In this document: piece by piece, positions 1 to 6,783 of the stretch
Layout of the letters: each line of letters opens with the position of its first letter
Numbering within the stretch: position 1 is the first letter of the stretch
NCBI GenBank assembly: GCA_903839715.1
Contig: CAIMDH010000018.1
Location: 1 to 12,589, forward strand
Length of the DNA stretch: 12,589 nt
Source of the DNA: an uncultured bacterium
Lineage (GTDB): Bacteria > Patescibacteriota > Minisyncoccia > Phycocordibacterales > UBA918
Direction of reading: 5' to 3'
Notes under the pieces: generated by a model
The model's input: the letters and a program-made list of their open reading frames with translations, nothing else
Told to the model about the DNA's origin: nothing
The model's database searches: none
Position numbers and translations under genes: made by a program

Positions 1-629
1 CCATTGACTCATATGTAGACTCTCGAGGTGTCGTGTATCATTGCCCGCTTGTTCAAGTTAAAACGGGTAAAGATATTGGTCATGATGATTTTTATAACTA
101 TTTAAGAATCACACCCACAAATTTAAAATCTGAAAGTGTAGAGCGAGCACAAGAAGCAGCTGAGCTAGGTATTCATGCTCTTGGGTTAAGAAGTACTACT
201 GCCCATATAGAGCTCATGCGTGTTGACAGTGAGTGGCGAATTATTGAAATTGGCGCACGTGTCGGTGGTTTTAGAATTGATCTATATAAAGCAAGTTGTG
301 ATATTGATCATAATGTAAATGATGTTTTGATTAGAATTCCCAAAACTCCAATAATTCCCAAAAAGTGTAAGGGTTTTGCAGCAGTAATGAGATATTACTC
401 AGGAACTGAAGGTAAAATTGAATCAGTTCGTGGTTTAAAAAAGGCCGGTCAAGTTAAATCTATAACTAAATTAGAACAGTTGTTACAAGTGGGTGAGCGT
501 GCAAAATTTTCAAAAAACGGCGGTAAGGGTGTTTTTGAAGTTCATTTTTACAATCCTGATCGGTCAAAACTCCTAGCTGATATCAGGCGAGTCGAACAAT
601 TGGTGGAGATTAAAGTTGCTGGTCGCTAA
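1..629 (+). CDS. ATP-grasp ligase, C-terminal part (5' truncated by window edge)
   Basis: The reading frame is open from the first complete codon (3-5) to TAA at 627-629. The GTG at 33 is internal, because the upstream codons (IDSYVDSRGV) continue the same domain. The visible part is the end of an ATP-grasp fold: a glutamate in HIELMRV (codon about 210), then IEIGARVGG with the typical metal-binding Glu (about 246) and Arg (about 258). A roughly 100-residue C-terminal domain with the pattern GFAAVMRYYSG...G.I.S follows, as in the carnosine-synthase/L-amino-acid-ligase (BL00235/CARNS1-like) group. Such enzymes join a carboxylate to an amine through an acyl-phosphate and spend ATP. The substrate cannot be told from this part. 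It is followed by a hairpin with a T-run. Fold assignment is good; the subfamily is inference. Confidence 0.8.
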   Translation, partial: IDSYVDSRGVVYHCPLVQVKTGKDIGHDDFYNYLRITPTNLKSESVERAQEAAELGIHALGLRSTTAHIELMRVDSEWRIIEIGARVGGFRIDLYKASCDIDHNVNDVLIRIPKTPIIPKKCKGFAAVMRYYSGTEGKIESVRGLKKAGQVKSITKLEQLLQVGERAKFSKNGGKGVFEVHFYNPDRSKLLADIRRVEQLVEIKVAGR

Positions 630-647
630 ACCTACATTTTGGGGAAG

Positions 648-671
648 TGCTCTTTTGGAAGAGTGTTTTTC
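648..671 (+). terminator. Intrinsic terminator after the ATP-grasp gene
   Basis: A short stem CTCTT / AAGAG (650-654 and 659-663), extended by G-U pairs on the outside, has a TTGG loop and is followed by TTTTT at 666-670. It is modest in strength. It lies between the ATP-grasp stop codon and an extended -10 box that starts at 672, so terminator and next promoter adjoin. Confidence 0.6.
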
Positions 672-686
672 TGTTATGATAGTCAT
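672..686 (+). promoter_or_regulatory. Extended -10 promoter, leaderless start for the YHYH-like gene
   Basis: TG (672-673), one spacer base, then TATGAT (675-680) make a textbook extended -10. The ATG at 687 is the seventh base after the box, where RNA polymerase would normally begin. The mRNA is therefore predicted to be leaderless. No good -35 is seen at the usual distance. Confidence 0.6.
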
Positions 687-1472
687 ATGCCATTTCGCAC
701 TAAAGATTTTTTATTGTTTCTTCTTACGGTAGCTTTTATTCTGGTCGGTATCACTGCAACTTTGCAGAGTGATATCTCTAAGCGGTCTACATCGTCTTCA
801 TTTTCTGCCCTGCTAGTATCTTCTGAAGAAGTGACCTATGAAGCAGTATTGCCAGAGGCGGCAGCTCTTGATCGTACTGGTCGACTAACACTGTTGCGTG
901 AAAAAATTGCGGCATTGGTATTGGATTCTCCGGCGGTAGAAAATCCTGTGGTTCTAACTGAGGAAGTAGTAGAAGAAAAGGCTGTGGTGCCTAGCGCTGT
1001 ATTGTATTGCCCGCGCTACACAGCTATTACTCCGGTTTGGGAGCCAACAGGGCTACGCTTTGAGGTGGTTGAGGGTGCGCGTCTTGTCTATCGTGAGGTG
1101 GCGGCAGTGCCTCTGGTAGTTGAAAATGCTACAGGTACCAGTGCTGCCATGTCGGGGCCTGCCCGCACGCTTGTCTTACAGTTACCACTCCGGGGCGCGC
1201 CTCTGGCAACTAAGACCTGTTTGCATTCTGATGTGGTTGGCATTGCTACTGATGGTTCTCTTATTAGAAATAATGAACAAGCACTGTATCGGGTATTTGG
1301 AGCAGAGACACTCGTCGGCTATGCGCTTGATGGATTTCCTATTTATGGTGTGAGTACGGCAGTGACCGATGAGTGTGGTGGTTCGTCAGCTAGTGGAGAG
1401 TATCGCTATTATTTAAGTGCAGAACGTGAAGGAGTGCTTGGGTGTTTTGGCGGTGTTCCCGTAACCTTATAA
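687..1472 (+). CDS. Membrane-anchored YHYH-domain-like protein
   Basis: The product has 261 residues. An upstream in-frame start at 639 is rejected because it lies in the terminator; MPFRTKDF at 687 gives a clean hydrophobic anchor at residues 8-25. A low-complexity acidic/Ser-rich linker follows, then a C-terminal region resembling the YHYH domain: a GIATDG-x-LIRN stretch, GYALDGFPIYG, DECGG, and a final GCFGGVPV. The eponymous YHYH tetrad is YRYY here, and the domain is shorter than usual. Four cysteines (YCPRY, KTCLH, DECGG, LGCFG) could form disulfides outside the cell. The domain's biochemical role is poorly known, so no reaction is claimed. The next gene starts 9 nt after its stop and is probably co-transcribed. 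Confidence 0.7.
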   Translation: MPFRTKDFLLFLLTVAFILVGITATLQSDISKRSTSSSFSALLVSSEEVTYEAVLPEAAALDRTGRLTLLREKIAALVLDSPAVENPVVLTEEVVEEKAVVPSAVLYCPRYTAITPVWEPTGLRFEVVEGARLVYREVAAVPLVVENATGTSAAMSGPARTLVLQLPLRGAPLATKTCLHSDVVGIATDGSLIRNNEQALYRVFGAETLVGYALDGFPIYGVSTAVTDECGGSSASGEYRYYLSAEREGVLGCFGGVPVTL

Positions 1473-1481
1473 ACATAGCCT

Positions 1482-2213
1482 ATGGCAACACTGATTTTTG
1501 ATATTGAAACCGTCGGCGAAGACTGGGAGAGTCTTGATGGTACGACACAGAAAGTACTGACACGGTGGGTGGAGCACTCAGTAAAAAATGCTGACGAGAA
1601 GGCGGCGTTACTCCATGATATTGAGAGTGGCCTAGGTTTTTCTCCTCTAACCGGATCTGTCGTTGCAATCGGTCTCTATGACCTAGAGCGCCAAAAGGGT
1701 GTCGTCTACTATACTGGTTATGGTTCTGAGAGTGACGAGGTGGAAGGGGAGTATACATACAAACAGCGTAGTGAGGTGACAATGCTGCGTGAATTTTGGG
1801 AAGGAGCAAAACATTACAATACCTTTGTTACATTCAATGGACGTACTTTTGATGTGCCGTTTTTAGTCCATCGTTCTGTCATACATGAAGTGCGGCCAAC
1901 TAAAAACTTACTAGAGGGCCGGTATCCTTCACAGCAACGTTCTTGTCGACATTTTGATTTACAAGACGAGCTGACTTTTTTTGGAGCAATGACGCGACGT
2001 CCAAGCCTACATCTCTTTTGTCGTGCGTATGGGATTTTAAGCCCAAAAGTCGAAGTGAGTGGTGATGACGTCGCAGAACTATGGGCGAGCAAAAAGTTTA
2101 GTACTATTGCTCGGTATAATGCACGAGATGTTGTTGCTACAACCGCCCTCTATCTAAAATGGTTAGAATTTGGCACGAGCGTACCTCAGGCGGAAGTACA
2201 GATTGATTTTTAG
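1482..2213 (+). CDS. DEDDy-type 3'-5' exonuclease (PolB exonuclease-like)
   Basis: The product has 243 residues with an RNase H-like exonuclease fold. Exo I is FDIET (D7, E9). Exo II is TFNGRTFDVPFL (N119, D124). Exo III is RYNARDVVAT (Y212, D216), with the Tyr that marks the DEDDy class. The pattern matches stand-alone predicted 3'-5' exonucleases related to the proofreading domain of family B polymerases (DNA_pol_B_exo2 type), which remove nucleotides from single-stranded 3' ends with two metal ions. There is no polymerase domain and no signal peptide, so it acts in the cytoplasm. It follows the YHYH-like gene by 9 nt without an SD. A TATAAA at 1468-1473 could be an internal promoter giving a near-leaderless transcript, but this is weak. 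Whether the substrate is DNA or RNA is not visible. Confidence 0.85.
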   Translation: MATLIFDIETVGEDWESLDGTTQKVLTRWVEHSVKNADEKAALLHDIESGLGFSPLTGSVVAIGLYDLERQKGVVYYTGYGSESDEVEGEYTYKQRSEVTMLREFWEGAKHYNTFVTFNGRTFDVPFLVHRSVIHEVRPTKNLLEGRYPSQQRSCRHFDLQDELTFFGAMTRRPSLHLFCRAYGILSPKVEVSGDDVAELWASKKFSTIARYNARDVVATTALYLKWLEFGTSVPQAEVQIDF

Positions 2214-2222
2214 GTAAAATTG

Positions 2223-2267
2223 TGACATAATATTGAAAGTTGGTTTTTTAAAAAACTTAAAGAGGGG
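2223..2267 (+). promoter_or_regulatory. Promoter, 5' leader and strong SD for the Trp-rich orphan
   Basis: TG (2223-2224), A, then CATAAT (2226-2231) form an extended -10 with a predicted start near 2237. The leader of about 37 nt holds a palindrome of six T and six A (2243-2256 region), then AGAGGGG (2261-2267), six bases before ATG 2274. This is the only convincing SD in the window and its gene is the only one with A rather than T just before ATG (apart from one coupled start). Confidence 0.6.
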
Positions 2268-2273
2268 TTTAAA

Positions 2274-2786
2274 ATGAATTCAAGTAAAAGCCGCTTAATA
2301 TTCAAACCTCAAGGTTGGTTTGGAGCTTCTCTTGATTGGCTTATGAGGCCAGTTATGTATTGGTTACAGGATACATGGTACGAAGAACCACAACGTACGC
2401 ACTTTTGGAACAATCATAAGTTTGATCCAAAGACCTTCGATTTCAGAAATGATTTTATGGTCCTAGTGCCAGGGGATCCTTTTGCTGCAAAGCGTCGTTT
2501 GTGGGGGGTTATCCCATTATTCCATATGCCACGGTTTGGTGGCTGGTGCGAGTACGTTGTGCTAGACGCAGGAGACTTCACTGGTGAGTGGTATGTCGGT
2601 TGGACTACTGTTGATGTGACTGGTGTTTCACAAGTACCATTGCGAGGACTAGTGCGTACTCTACATGGTTCCAAAAAAACCTGTTTCTTTGGAGTAACAG
2701 TGCAAGGAAAACAGATACCGCTTAAAATATTTGGCTTCGGCCGAATTGGTAAAGGTGGCCCTTTTTCCGGATTGCCGCTTCGTTAA
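2274..2786 (+). CDS. Trp-rich hypothetical protein, monocistronic
   Basis: I do not recognise this 170-residue protein. It is soluble-looking, basic and aromatic, with nine tryptophans, many as GW or YW pairs (GWF, DWL, YWLQ, TWYE, FWNN). Two amphipathic stretches near residues 15-35 could lie on a membrane surface. The middle (GDFTGEWYVGWTTVDVTG) and the end (FGVTVQGKQIPLKIFGFGRIG) look like beta strands of a small beta barrel or sandwich. The start is fixed by the SD at 2261-2267. Its own promoter upstream and a very stable terminator 18 nt downstream make it a single-gene unit, set up for stronger, independent expression than its neighbours. No catalytic motif is visible. Confidence 0.75.
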   Translation: MNSSKSRLIFKPQGWFGASLDWLMRPVMYWLQDTWYEEPQRTHFWNNHKFDPKTFDFRNDFMVLVPGDPFAAKRRLWGVIPLFHMPRFGGWCEYVVLDAGDFTGEWYVGWTTVDVTGVSQVPLRGLVRTLHGSKKTCFFGVTVQGKQIPLKIFGFGRIGKGGPFSGLPLR

Positions 2787-2803
2787 ATTTTACATCAACC
2801 CCC

Positions 2804-2832
2804 AAGTCACGCTCTTGCGAGCGTGACTTTTT
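2804..2832 (+). terminator. Strong intrinsic terminator
   Basis: A perfect 11 bp stem (2804-2814 with 2819-2829, core GTCACGCTC / GAGCGTGAC) with loop TTGC is followed by a T-run at 2828-2832. The last T and the following G (2832-2833) are already the TG of the next extended -10, so termination and initiation signals share bases. Confidence 0.9.
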
Positions 2833-2849
2833 GTTATACTCTGTGTTAT
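2832..2849 (+). promoter_or_regulatory. Extended -10 promoter of the glycosidase operon
   Basis: TG (2832-2833), T, TATACT (2835-2840). The expected start is about 2847, two or three bases before ATG 2850, so the transcript is nearly leaderless. It overlaps the T-run of the preceding terminator. No clear -35 is seen. Confidence 0.65.
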
Positions 2850-4079
2850 ATGATTGAGAAAAAATTTCCGGACGGTTTTTACTGGGGTGCTGCAACTGCT
2901 GCATATCAGGTGGAGGGAGGAATTGATAATACGGACTGGGCACAAGCTGCAAATGAAGAGCGCGTACCTACTTGTGGTATTGCCTGCGATCACTACAACC
3001 GCTATGAGGAAGATTTTATGCTCGCTAAAGAGCTTGGACATACTGCACATCGCTTCTCAGTAGAGTGGGCGCGTATTGAGCCTGAAGAGGGAACGTTTGA
3101 TCAGGCGGCTATTTTACACTACCGCGCTGTCTTAAAATCACTTCATGCGCAAGGTCTCAAGCCATACATTACAATTTGGCATTTCACCTTACCACAATGG
3201 TTTGCAAATTCGGGCGGATTTGAGCGAAAGGACTCTCCAAAAATCTTTGCTAAGTACGCCGCTTTTGTGGTGGCTGAGCTCGGCGATCTCTGTGGTCATT
3301 TTTCGACCATGAATGAACCAAATGTGTATGGAAGTAATGGGTGGTTACGTGGAAGTTGGCCACCATTTAAACGCTTCTCACTGACTGATGTGGTCTCTAT
3401 TACGAACTCAGGTCGACAGTATGAAGCTAAGGCTTCTCGTGGCATTGCTCCGCTTTTTCTTTATTTTCGTGTGATGCGCCATTTGGCAGAGTCTCATAAC
3501 GCGGCGTACTGTGCTATTAAGAAGCTGTCGCCAGCTACTGATGTCAGTATTGTGAAGCATGTTATTGTGTTTGCCGCCAATGGCACTATATTCAATCAAC
3601 TGAAAGCAAAAATTGCCAACTATTTTTGGACATACAAGTTTATGAATCGCGTTGCGCGCTACTGTGATTCGATTGGCCTCAATTATTATTTCTATACTCA
3701 GTTTGGTGACACCAGGTCTTGGCGTAAGACCGATATGGACTGGAATTTTGCTCCAGAACATATTTATGAAGCCCTCATGATGCTGGCACGGTACCGGAAG
3801 CCGCTTTTTGTCTCTGAAGGTGGTTTGGCTGATGCTTCTGATACTGGTCGAGCTGAGTATATTAAACGACAGGTGACTGGAGTGTGGCAAGCTATTCAAA
3901 ATGGCGCTGATGTACGTGGACATATGTACTGGTCATTGCTCGACAATTACGAATGGGCGCTTGGGTTTGCTAAGCGGTTTGGGTTGATTCATGTGGATTA
4001 TGAAACTCAAAAGCGTACAGTCCGTCCGTCAGCGTACGTGTATAAGAAAATCTGCGAGGAAAATAAAGTGGTAGAATAA
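2850..4079 (+). CDS. Glycoside hydrolase family 1 beta-glycosidase
   Basis: The product has 409 residues, a full-length GH1 TIM barrel that hydrolyses beta-linked sugars with retention. The N-terminal signature FPDGFYWGAATAAYQVEGG is followed by HRFSVEWARIEPEEG. The acid/base is E156 in TMNEP (family usual TFNEP). The nucleophile is E323 in FVSEGG, where most members have (I/V)TENG. The terminal signature MYWSLLDNYEWALGFAKRFGL supplies sugar-binding Trp/Glu. No signal peptide is present, so it works in the cytoplasm. An upstream in-frame codon at 2823 is rejected because it lies in the terminator stem. It leads an operon with a transporter 6 nt downstream and a second glycosidase. The natural substrate is unknown; activity on oligosaccharides or glycosides entering the cell is the simplest reading. 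Confidence 0.93.
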   Translation: MIEKKFPDGFYWGAATAAYQVEGGIDNTDWAQAANEERVPTCGIACDHYNRYEEDFMLAKELGHTAHRFSVEWARIEPEEGTFDQAAILHYRAVLKSLHAQGLKPYITIWHFTLPQWFANSGGFERKDSPKIFAKYAAFVVAELGDLCGHFSTMNEPNVYGSNGWLRGSWPPFKRFSLTDVVSITNSGRQYEAKASRGIAPLFLYFRVMRHLAESHNAAYCAIKKLSPATDVSIVKHVIVFAANGTIFNQLKAKIANYFWTYKFMNRVARYCDSIGLNYYFYTQFGDTRSWRKTDMDWNFAPEHIYEALMMLARYRKPLFVSEGGLADASDTGRAEYIKRQVTGVWQAIQNGADVRGHMYWSLLDNYEWALGFAKRFGLIHVDYETQKRTVRPSAYVYKKICEENKVVE

Positions 4080-4085
4080 CAGTAT

Positions 4086-5018
4086 ATGTCCTGGCTCTTA
4101 CTTGCTACTTTTGGGCAGCTCATTAATGCGGTCGTAGCATTTTTGGATAAATATATTGTGACCGACGAAAAGGCGTTACCTAAGCCTTTTGTATACGCTT
4201 TTTATTCTTGCTTACTGACCGGATTTTGGGGGGTGATATATTTCTTGGCATATATACCTGGATTAGTAGATCTTGGGTTTCCGAGTTTTGACAATGTACT
4301 ACGACCGACGATTCAGGTGGTCGGTATCTCTTTTTTGGCTGCGTACACCTTCTTCATGGCACTCGTCTCCATGTATGAGGCACTAAAACGTGCAGAAGCG
4401 GTCAATGTGATGCCTGTTATTGGCGCTGTGTCTGCACTTTCAACATTTGGTTTAAGTTATCTGCTTCTTAACATTCCACTCTCAACCACTCATATCTGGG
4501 GTGTAGTGGTTTTGGCACTGGGGACGCTCTTGGTGGCTCAGACGATACCTCATCGTGGAATAATTCTCAATCTTCTCCATTCCGGATTGTTTTTTGCGCT
4601 GCACTTCATTTCGATGAAGGGGCTATTTTTAGAAACCAGTTTTGATGATGGATTCTTTTGGTCTCGAGTAGGCTTTGTACTCTTTGCATTGTCGCTGTTG
4701 ATGGTCCCGGCTTATTTTGATCGAGTTACCGAGCAAACTAAGCGCACTACCCGCAAAACTGGTGTGATTGTAATTATGACCAAGGTACTAGCTGGTGTGG
4801 CGGCCTTTCTGGTGCTTAAAGCCACAGATGCTGGTAACGTGGCCGTGGTACAAGCACTTGATGGATTGAAGTTTGTTTTTATTTTACTGGCAACAGTTGC
4901 GTTTGGAAGTCTCCTGCCTGACTCTATTGCTAGACACGAAGCCCGTCCCAAAGAAATATTCAGACATGTACTCTATGTCGCTGTGATAACGGTCGGATAT
5001 TTCATTCTTTTCTTATAA
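4086..5018 (+). CDS. DMT/EamA-type multi-pass transporter
   Basis: The product has 310 residues and about ten hydrophobic segments over its whole length, in two halves of five, as in the drug/metabolite transporter (EamA) superfamily. The N-terminal half has LLATFGQLINAVVAFLDKYIV, with a charged Asp-Lys pair at the end of helix 1, and ALKRAEAVNVMPVIGAVSAL, the end-of-helix segment typical of EamA repeats. The second half repeats this as KATDAGNVAVVQALDGLKFVF. Family members move small metabolites, amino acids or nucleotide sugars. Substrate cannot be read from sequence. It sits between two glycosidases, 6 nt after the first and 4 nt before the second, which suggests a sugar or glycoside substrate; this is inference. 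No SD precedes its ATG. Confidence 0.8.
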   Translation: MSWLLLATFGQLINAVVAFLDKYIVTDEKALPKPFVYAFYSCLLTGFWGVIYFLAYIPGLVDLGFPSFDNVLRPTIQVVGISFLAAYTFFMALVSMYEALKRAEAVNVMPVIGAVSALSTFGLSYLLLNIPLSTTHIWGVVVLALGTLLVAQTIPHRGIILNLLHSGLFFALHFISMKGLFLETSFDDGFFWSRVGFVLFALSLLMVPAYFDRVTEQTKRTTRKTGVIVIMTKVLAGVAAFLVLKATDAGNVAVVQALDGLKFVFILLATVAFGSLLPDSIARHEARPKEIFRHVLYVAVITVGYFILFL

Positions 5019-5022
5019 TCAT

Positions 5023-6036
5023 ATGTCTTGGTGGAAAATTTTATTGCTGGTTCTTTTAGCAAATATTGTAGTTATTTCTTTGGCTGTTTTGTTGTTAGCG
5101 CAAAAACCTGTTCCTGAAACTATTACATATGGAATGTCTTTTAATACTATGTATGCCACAGAGCTTGGTCTTGATTGGCAAGAAACCTACGAAGCTATCT
5201 TGAACGATCTTAATGTACGACATTTACGCTTGGCCGCACATTGGCCAATGATTGAACCAAATAAAGATACCTATAATTTTACTGAACTCGACTACCAAGT
5301 ACGGCGCGCTGAAGAAGTCGGGGCCGAAGTTATTTTGGCAGTTGGCCGTCGTTTGCCGCGTTGGCCTGAGTGTCATGTCCCGACTTGGGCGCAGACTATT
5401 TTGAGTGATGAGCGAAATGTAGAACAAATGGCATATATGAAGGCGGTGGTAGAACGATATAGTTCTAGTTCTGCAGTAAAATATTGGCAAGTCGAGAATG
5501 AACCGTTTTTGGAGATGTTTGCTTTTGAGTATTGTGGTGCACTCGATTCTGGGTTTCTTGATCGGGAGATTGCACTAGTAAAGAGTCTGGATCCCACAAG
5601 ACCCATCTTGGTGACAGATAGTGGCAATCTTGGATTGTGGTACGGTGCCTACAAGCGTGGTGATGCCTTTGGAACTAGCGTGTATGTGCATTTCTGGAAT
5701 CCTGAACTTGGGCAGTTCCGTACATTACTCCCACCGTTTGTGTACCGCGTCAAAGAAAATGCCTTAGCTTTGCTCTATGGCAAAAAACCAACATTTCTAA
5801 TTGAACTTTCAGCTGAACCGTGGCTCATTGCGCCTATTGCGACTGTTCCGGTAGAAACGCAATTTACGCGCATGGACCCTGAAAAATTTGATGATATTTT
5901 AGCCTATGCTAAGGATACGCGCTACGATAAGCAGTATTTGTGGGGTGCGGAATGGTGGTATTGGCTCTCAAAAAATGGTCATCCTGAAATGTGGGAGAAA
6001 GGTAAAGAGTTATATATACAAAACTTAGTACAATAA
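5023..6036 (+). CDS. Membrane-anchored clan GH-A glycoside hydrolase
   Basis: The product has 337 residues. Residues 5-26 form one membrane helix with no clear cleavage site, so the catalytic part should be tethered outside the cell. The rest reads as a GH-A TIM barrel: HLRLAAHWPMIEP (strand 2 region), AEVILAVGRRLPRWPE, and WQVENEPF with acid/base E160 after strand 4. KPTFLIELSAEPW contains the likely nucleophile, E261 or E265; the choice needs an alignment. The pattern resembles GH5/GH39-like cellulase-fold enzymes, but I cannot name the family. It starts 4 nt after the transporter stop. With the cytoplasmic GH1 enzyme and the DMT transporter it suggests outside cleavage, uptake and inside hydrolysis, or remodelling of the cell's own surface glycans. 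Confidence 0.82.
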   Translation: MSWWKILLLVLLANIVVISLAVLLLAQKPVPETITYGMSFNTMYATELGLDWQETYEAILNDLNVRHLRLAAHWPMIEPNKDTYNFTELDYQVRRAEEVGAEVILAVGRRLPRWPECHVPTWAQTILSDERNVEQMAYMKAVVERYSSSSAVKYWQVENEPFLEMFAFEYCGALDSGFLDREIALVKSLDPTRPILVTDSGNLGLWYGAYKRGDAFGTSVYVHFWNPELGQFRTLLPPFVYRVKENALALLYGKKPTFLIELSAEPWLIAPIATVPVETQFTRMDPEKFDDILAYAKDTRYDKQYLWGAEWWYWLSKNGHPEMWEKGKELYIQNLVQ

Positions 6037-6039
6037 AGT

Positions 6040-6360
6040 ATGTTTAAAAATATCAAACATTTTTTTGGAATAGTATCTACTGACAGAGTCGAGGAAGTGT
6101 TTAAAATGGCAGATCTCGCTGCTATGTCAACCGTAAAAACTGTCGATACGTATGTAGCGCCGGTACGAAGAACAATACTTCAGCGCTATCCAGTTATATT
6201 TGGACTAATGGTCACTATTGGTGCTGCTTCAGTAATTCTCGGAATCGAACAATTAATTTTGAAATACGATATTTTAGTCAATCATCCAGAACTTATTCTA
6301 TTGTTTGGCGTTTGTCTCCTGGCATTTACTGGTAGACTATATAAGAAGCTTTCAGAATAA
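6040..6360 (+). CDS. Small membrane protein, 106 residues, two TM helices
   Basis: I do not recognise this family. The N-terminal 48 residues are soluble and helical (VEEVFKMADLAAMSTVKTV). Two hydrophobic helices follow at about 51-68 and 82-100, joined by a short loop, and a basic tail (RLYKKLSE). The basic patch VRRTILQRY before helix 1 suggests a cytoplasmic N-terminus by the positive-inside rule. It starts 3 nt after the glycosidase stop without an SD and is probably translated by coupling. It may be an accessory or scaffold subunit for the neighbouring membrane proteins, which is inference from position only. Confidence 0.75.
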   Translation: MFKNIKHFFGIVSTDRVEEVFKMADLAAMSTVKTVDTYVAPVRRTILQRYPVIFGLMVTIGAASVILGIEQLILKYDILVNHPELILLFGVCLLAFTGRLYKKLSE

Positions 6361-6362
6361 GT

Positions 6363-6536
6363 ATGACCTTCTGGCGATTTATTTTTTCTTTTCTCTATAT
6401 CCGTGACTGGCATACTGGCCAGATGGAAATTTCGCGGCCGCGGGTCGCTCTTTTTTCGGCGTTACTGTTTTTGATAGTGCTTGCCTTGACTTTGATTACG
6501 GTGTTGCAAGCACCAATCGATTACCAAGCACCATGA
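6363..6536 (+). CDS. Small membrane protein, 57 residues
   Basis: This short frame begins with ATG 2 nt after the preceding stop and ends at TGA 6534-6536. The product opens with an aromatic amphipathic stretch (MTFWRFIFSFLYIRDWHTGQ), then a basic MEISRPRVAL and one strong TM helix at about residues 28-50, with a short polar tail. The charge pattern is membrane-like rather than random. The tight spacing on both sides (2 nt upstream, ATGA overlap downstream) supports a real gene in the operon. The function is unknown. Confidence 0.65.
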   Translation: MTFWRFIFSFLYIRDWHTGQMEISRPRVALFSALLFLIVLALTLITVLQAPIDYQAP

Positions 6537-6640
6537 GAAAGTTTCTTTGGATCATGAGCGCGCTCATGTTTGTTTCGGTTTTGTCTCTAGTACTGGTTTT
6601 TTGGTATATTCAAACTTTGCCCTTGAAATACGCTATCTAG
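6533..6640 (+). CDS. Tiny membrane protein, 35 residues, start overlaps upstream stop
   Basis: The ATG shares bases with the upstream TGA (ATGA, 6533-6536), the classic arrangement for stop-restart translation. The product is MRKFLWIMSA followed by one hydrophobic helix at about residues 5-27 and a short tail LPLKYAI. It could be a single-pass accessory peptide in the same complex as the 57- and 106-residue proteins. Support comes from the overlap and the clean basic-then-hydrophobic pattern. The short length leaves doubt. Confidence 0.5.
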   Translation: MRKFLWIMSALMFVSVLSLVLVFWYIQTLPLKYAI

Positions 6641-6691
6641 TGTTGTTTTGCATTTTCTGTTTTGCGTAAAGCTAAATGTAGTGTCGCAACC

Positions 6692-6733
6692 AAAATACGT
6701 AGTATTTTATGCTATACTCAAGTGGTATTGAGT
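6692..6733 (+). promoter_or_regulatory. Promoter with flanking inverted repeats before the bactofilin-like gene
   Basis: TG (6710-6711), C, TATACT (6713-6718) form an extended -10, with a start expected near 6725 and a leader of about 59 nt without SD. A 7 bp inverted repeat AAAATAC/GTATTTT (6692-6708) lies just upstream. A second, ACTCAA/TTGAGT (6716-6733), spans the start point. Either could be an operator, or the first a weak terminator for the glycosidase operon. Nothing else is seen between 6641 and 6783. Confidence 0.55.
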
Positions 6734-6783
6734 ACCTTGTAGTCGCTGTGACTGTAAGTTTTATAAACAAAAAACCAATTAAT

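Noticed and set aside
1120..1353. Second plus-strand frame inside the YHYH-like gene
   Set aside because: It is out of frame with the conserved GYALDGFPIYG segment and has no start signal.
1468..1481. TATAAA as an internal promoter for the exonuclease
   Set aside because: There is no TG extension or -35, and the 9 nt gap is explained by co-transcription; kept only as a remote option.
1480..1809. Open frame on the minus strand across the exonuclease gene
   Set aside because: It is antisense to clear exonuclease motifs and its translation has a low-complexity, Arg/His/Pro-rich look without any domain.
3408..3923. 171-codon minus-strand frame inside the GH1 gene
   Set aside because: It is a shadow of the GH1 coding strand, which holds both catalytic motifs; no start signal or neighbour supports it.
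5023..5034. Shared MSW start in the DMT and GH-A genes as a sign of duplication
   Set aside because: Similarity stops after the third codon and the rest of the proteins are unrelated.
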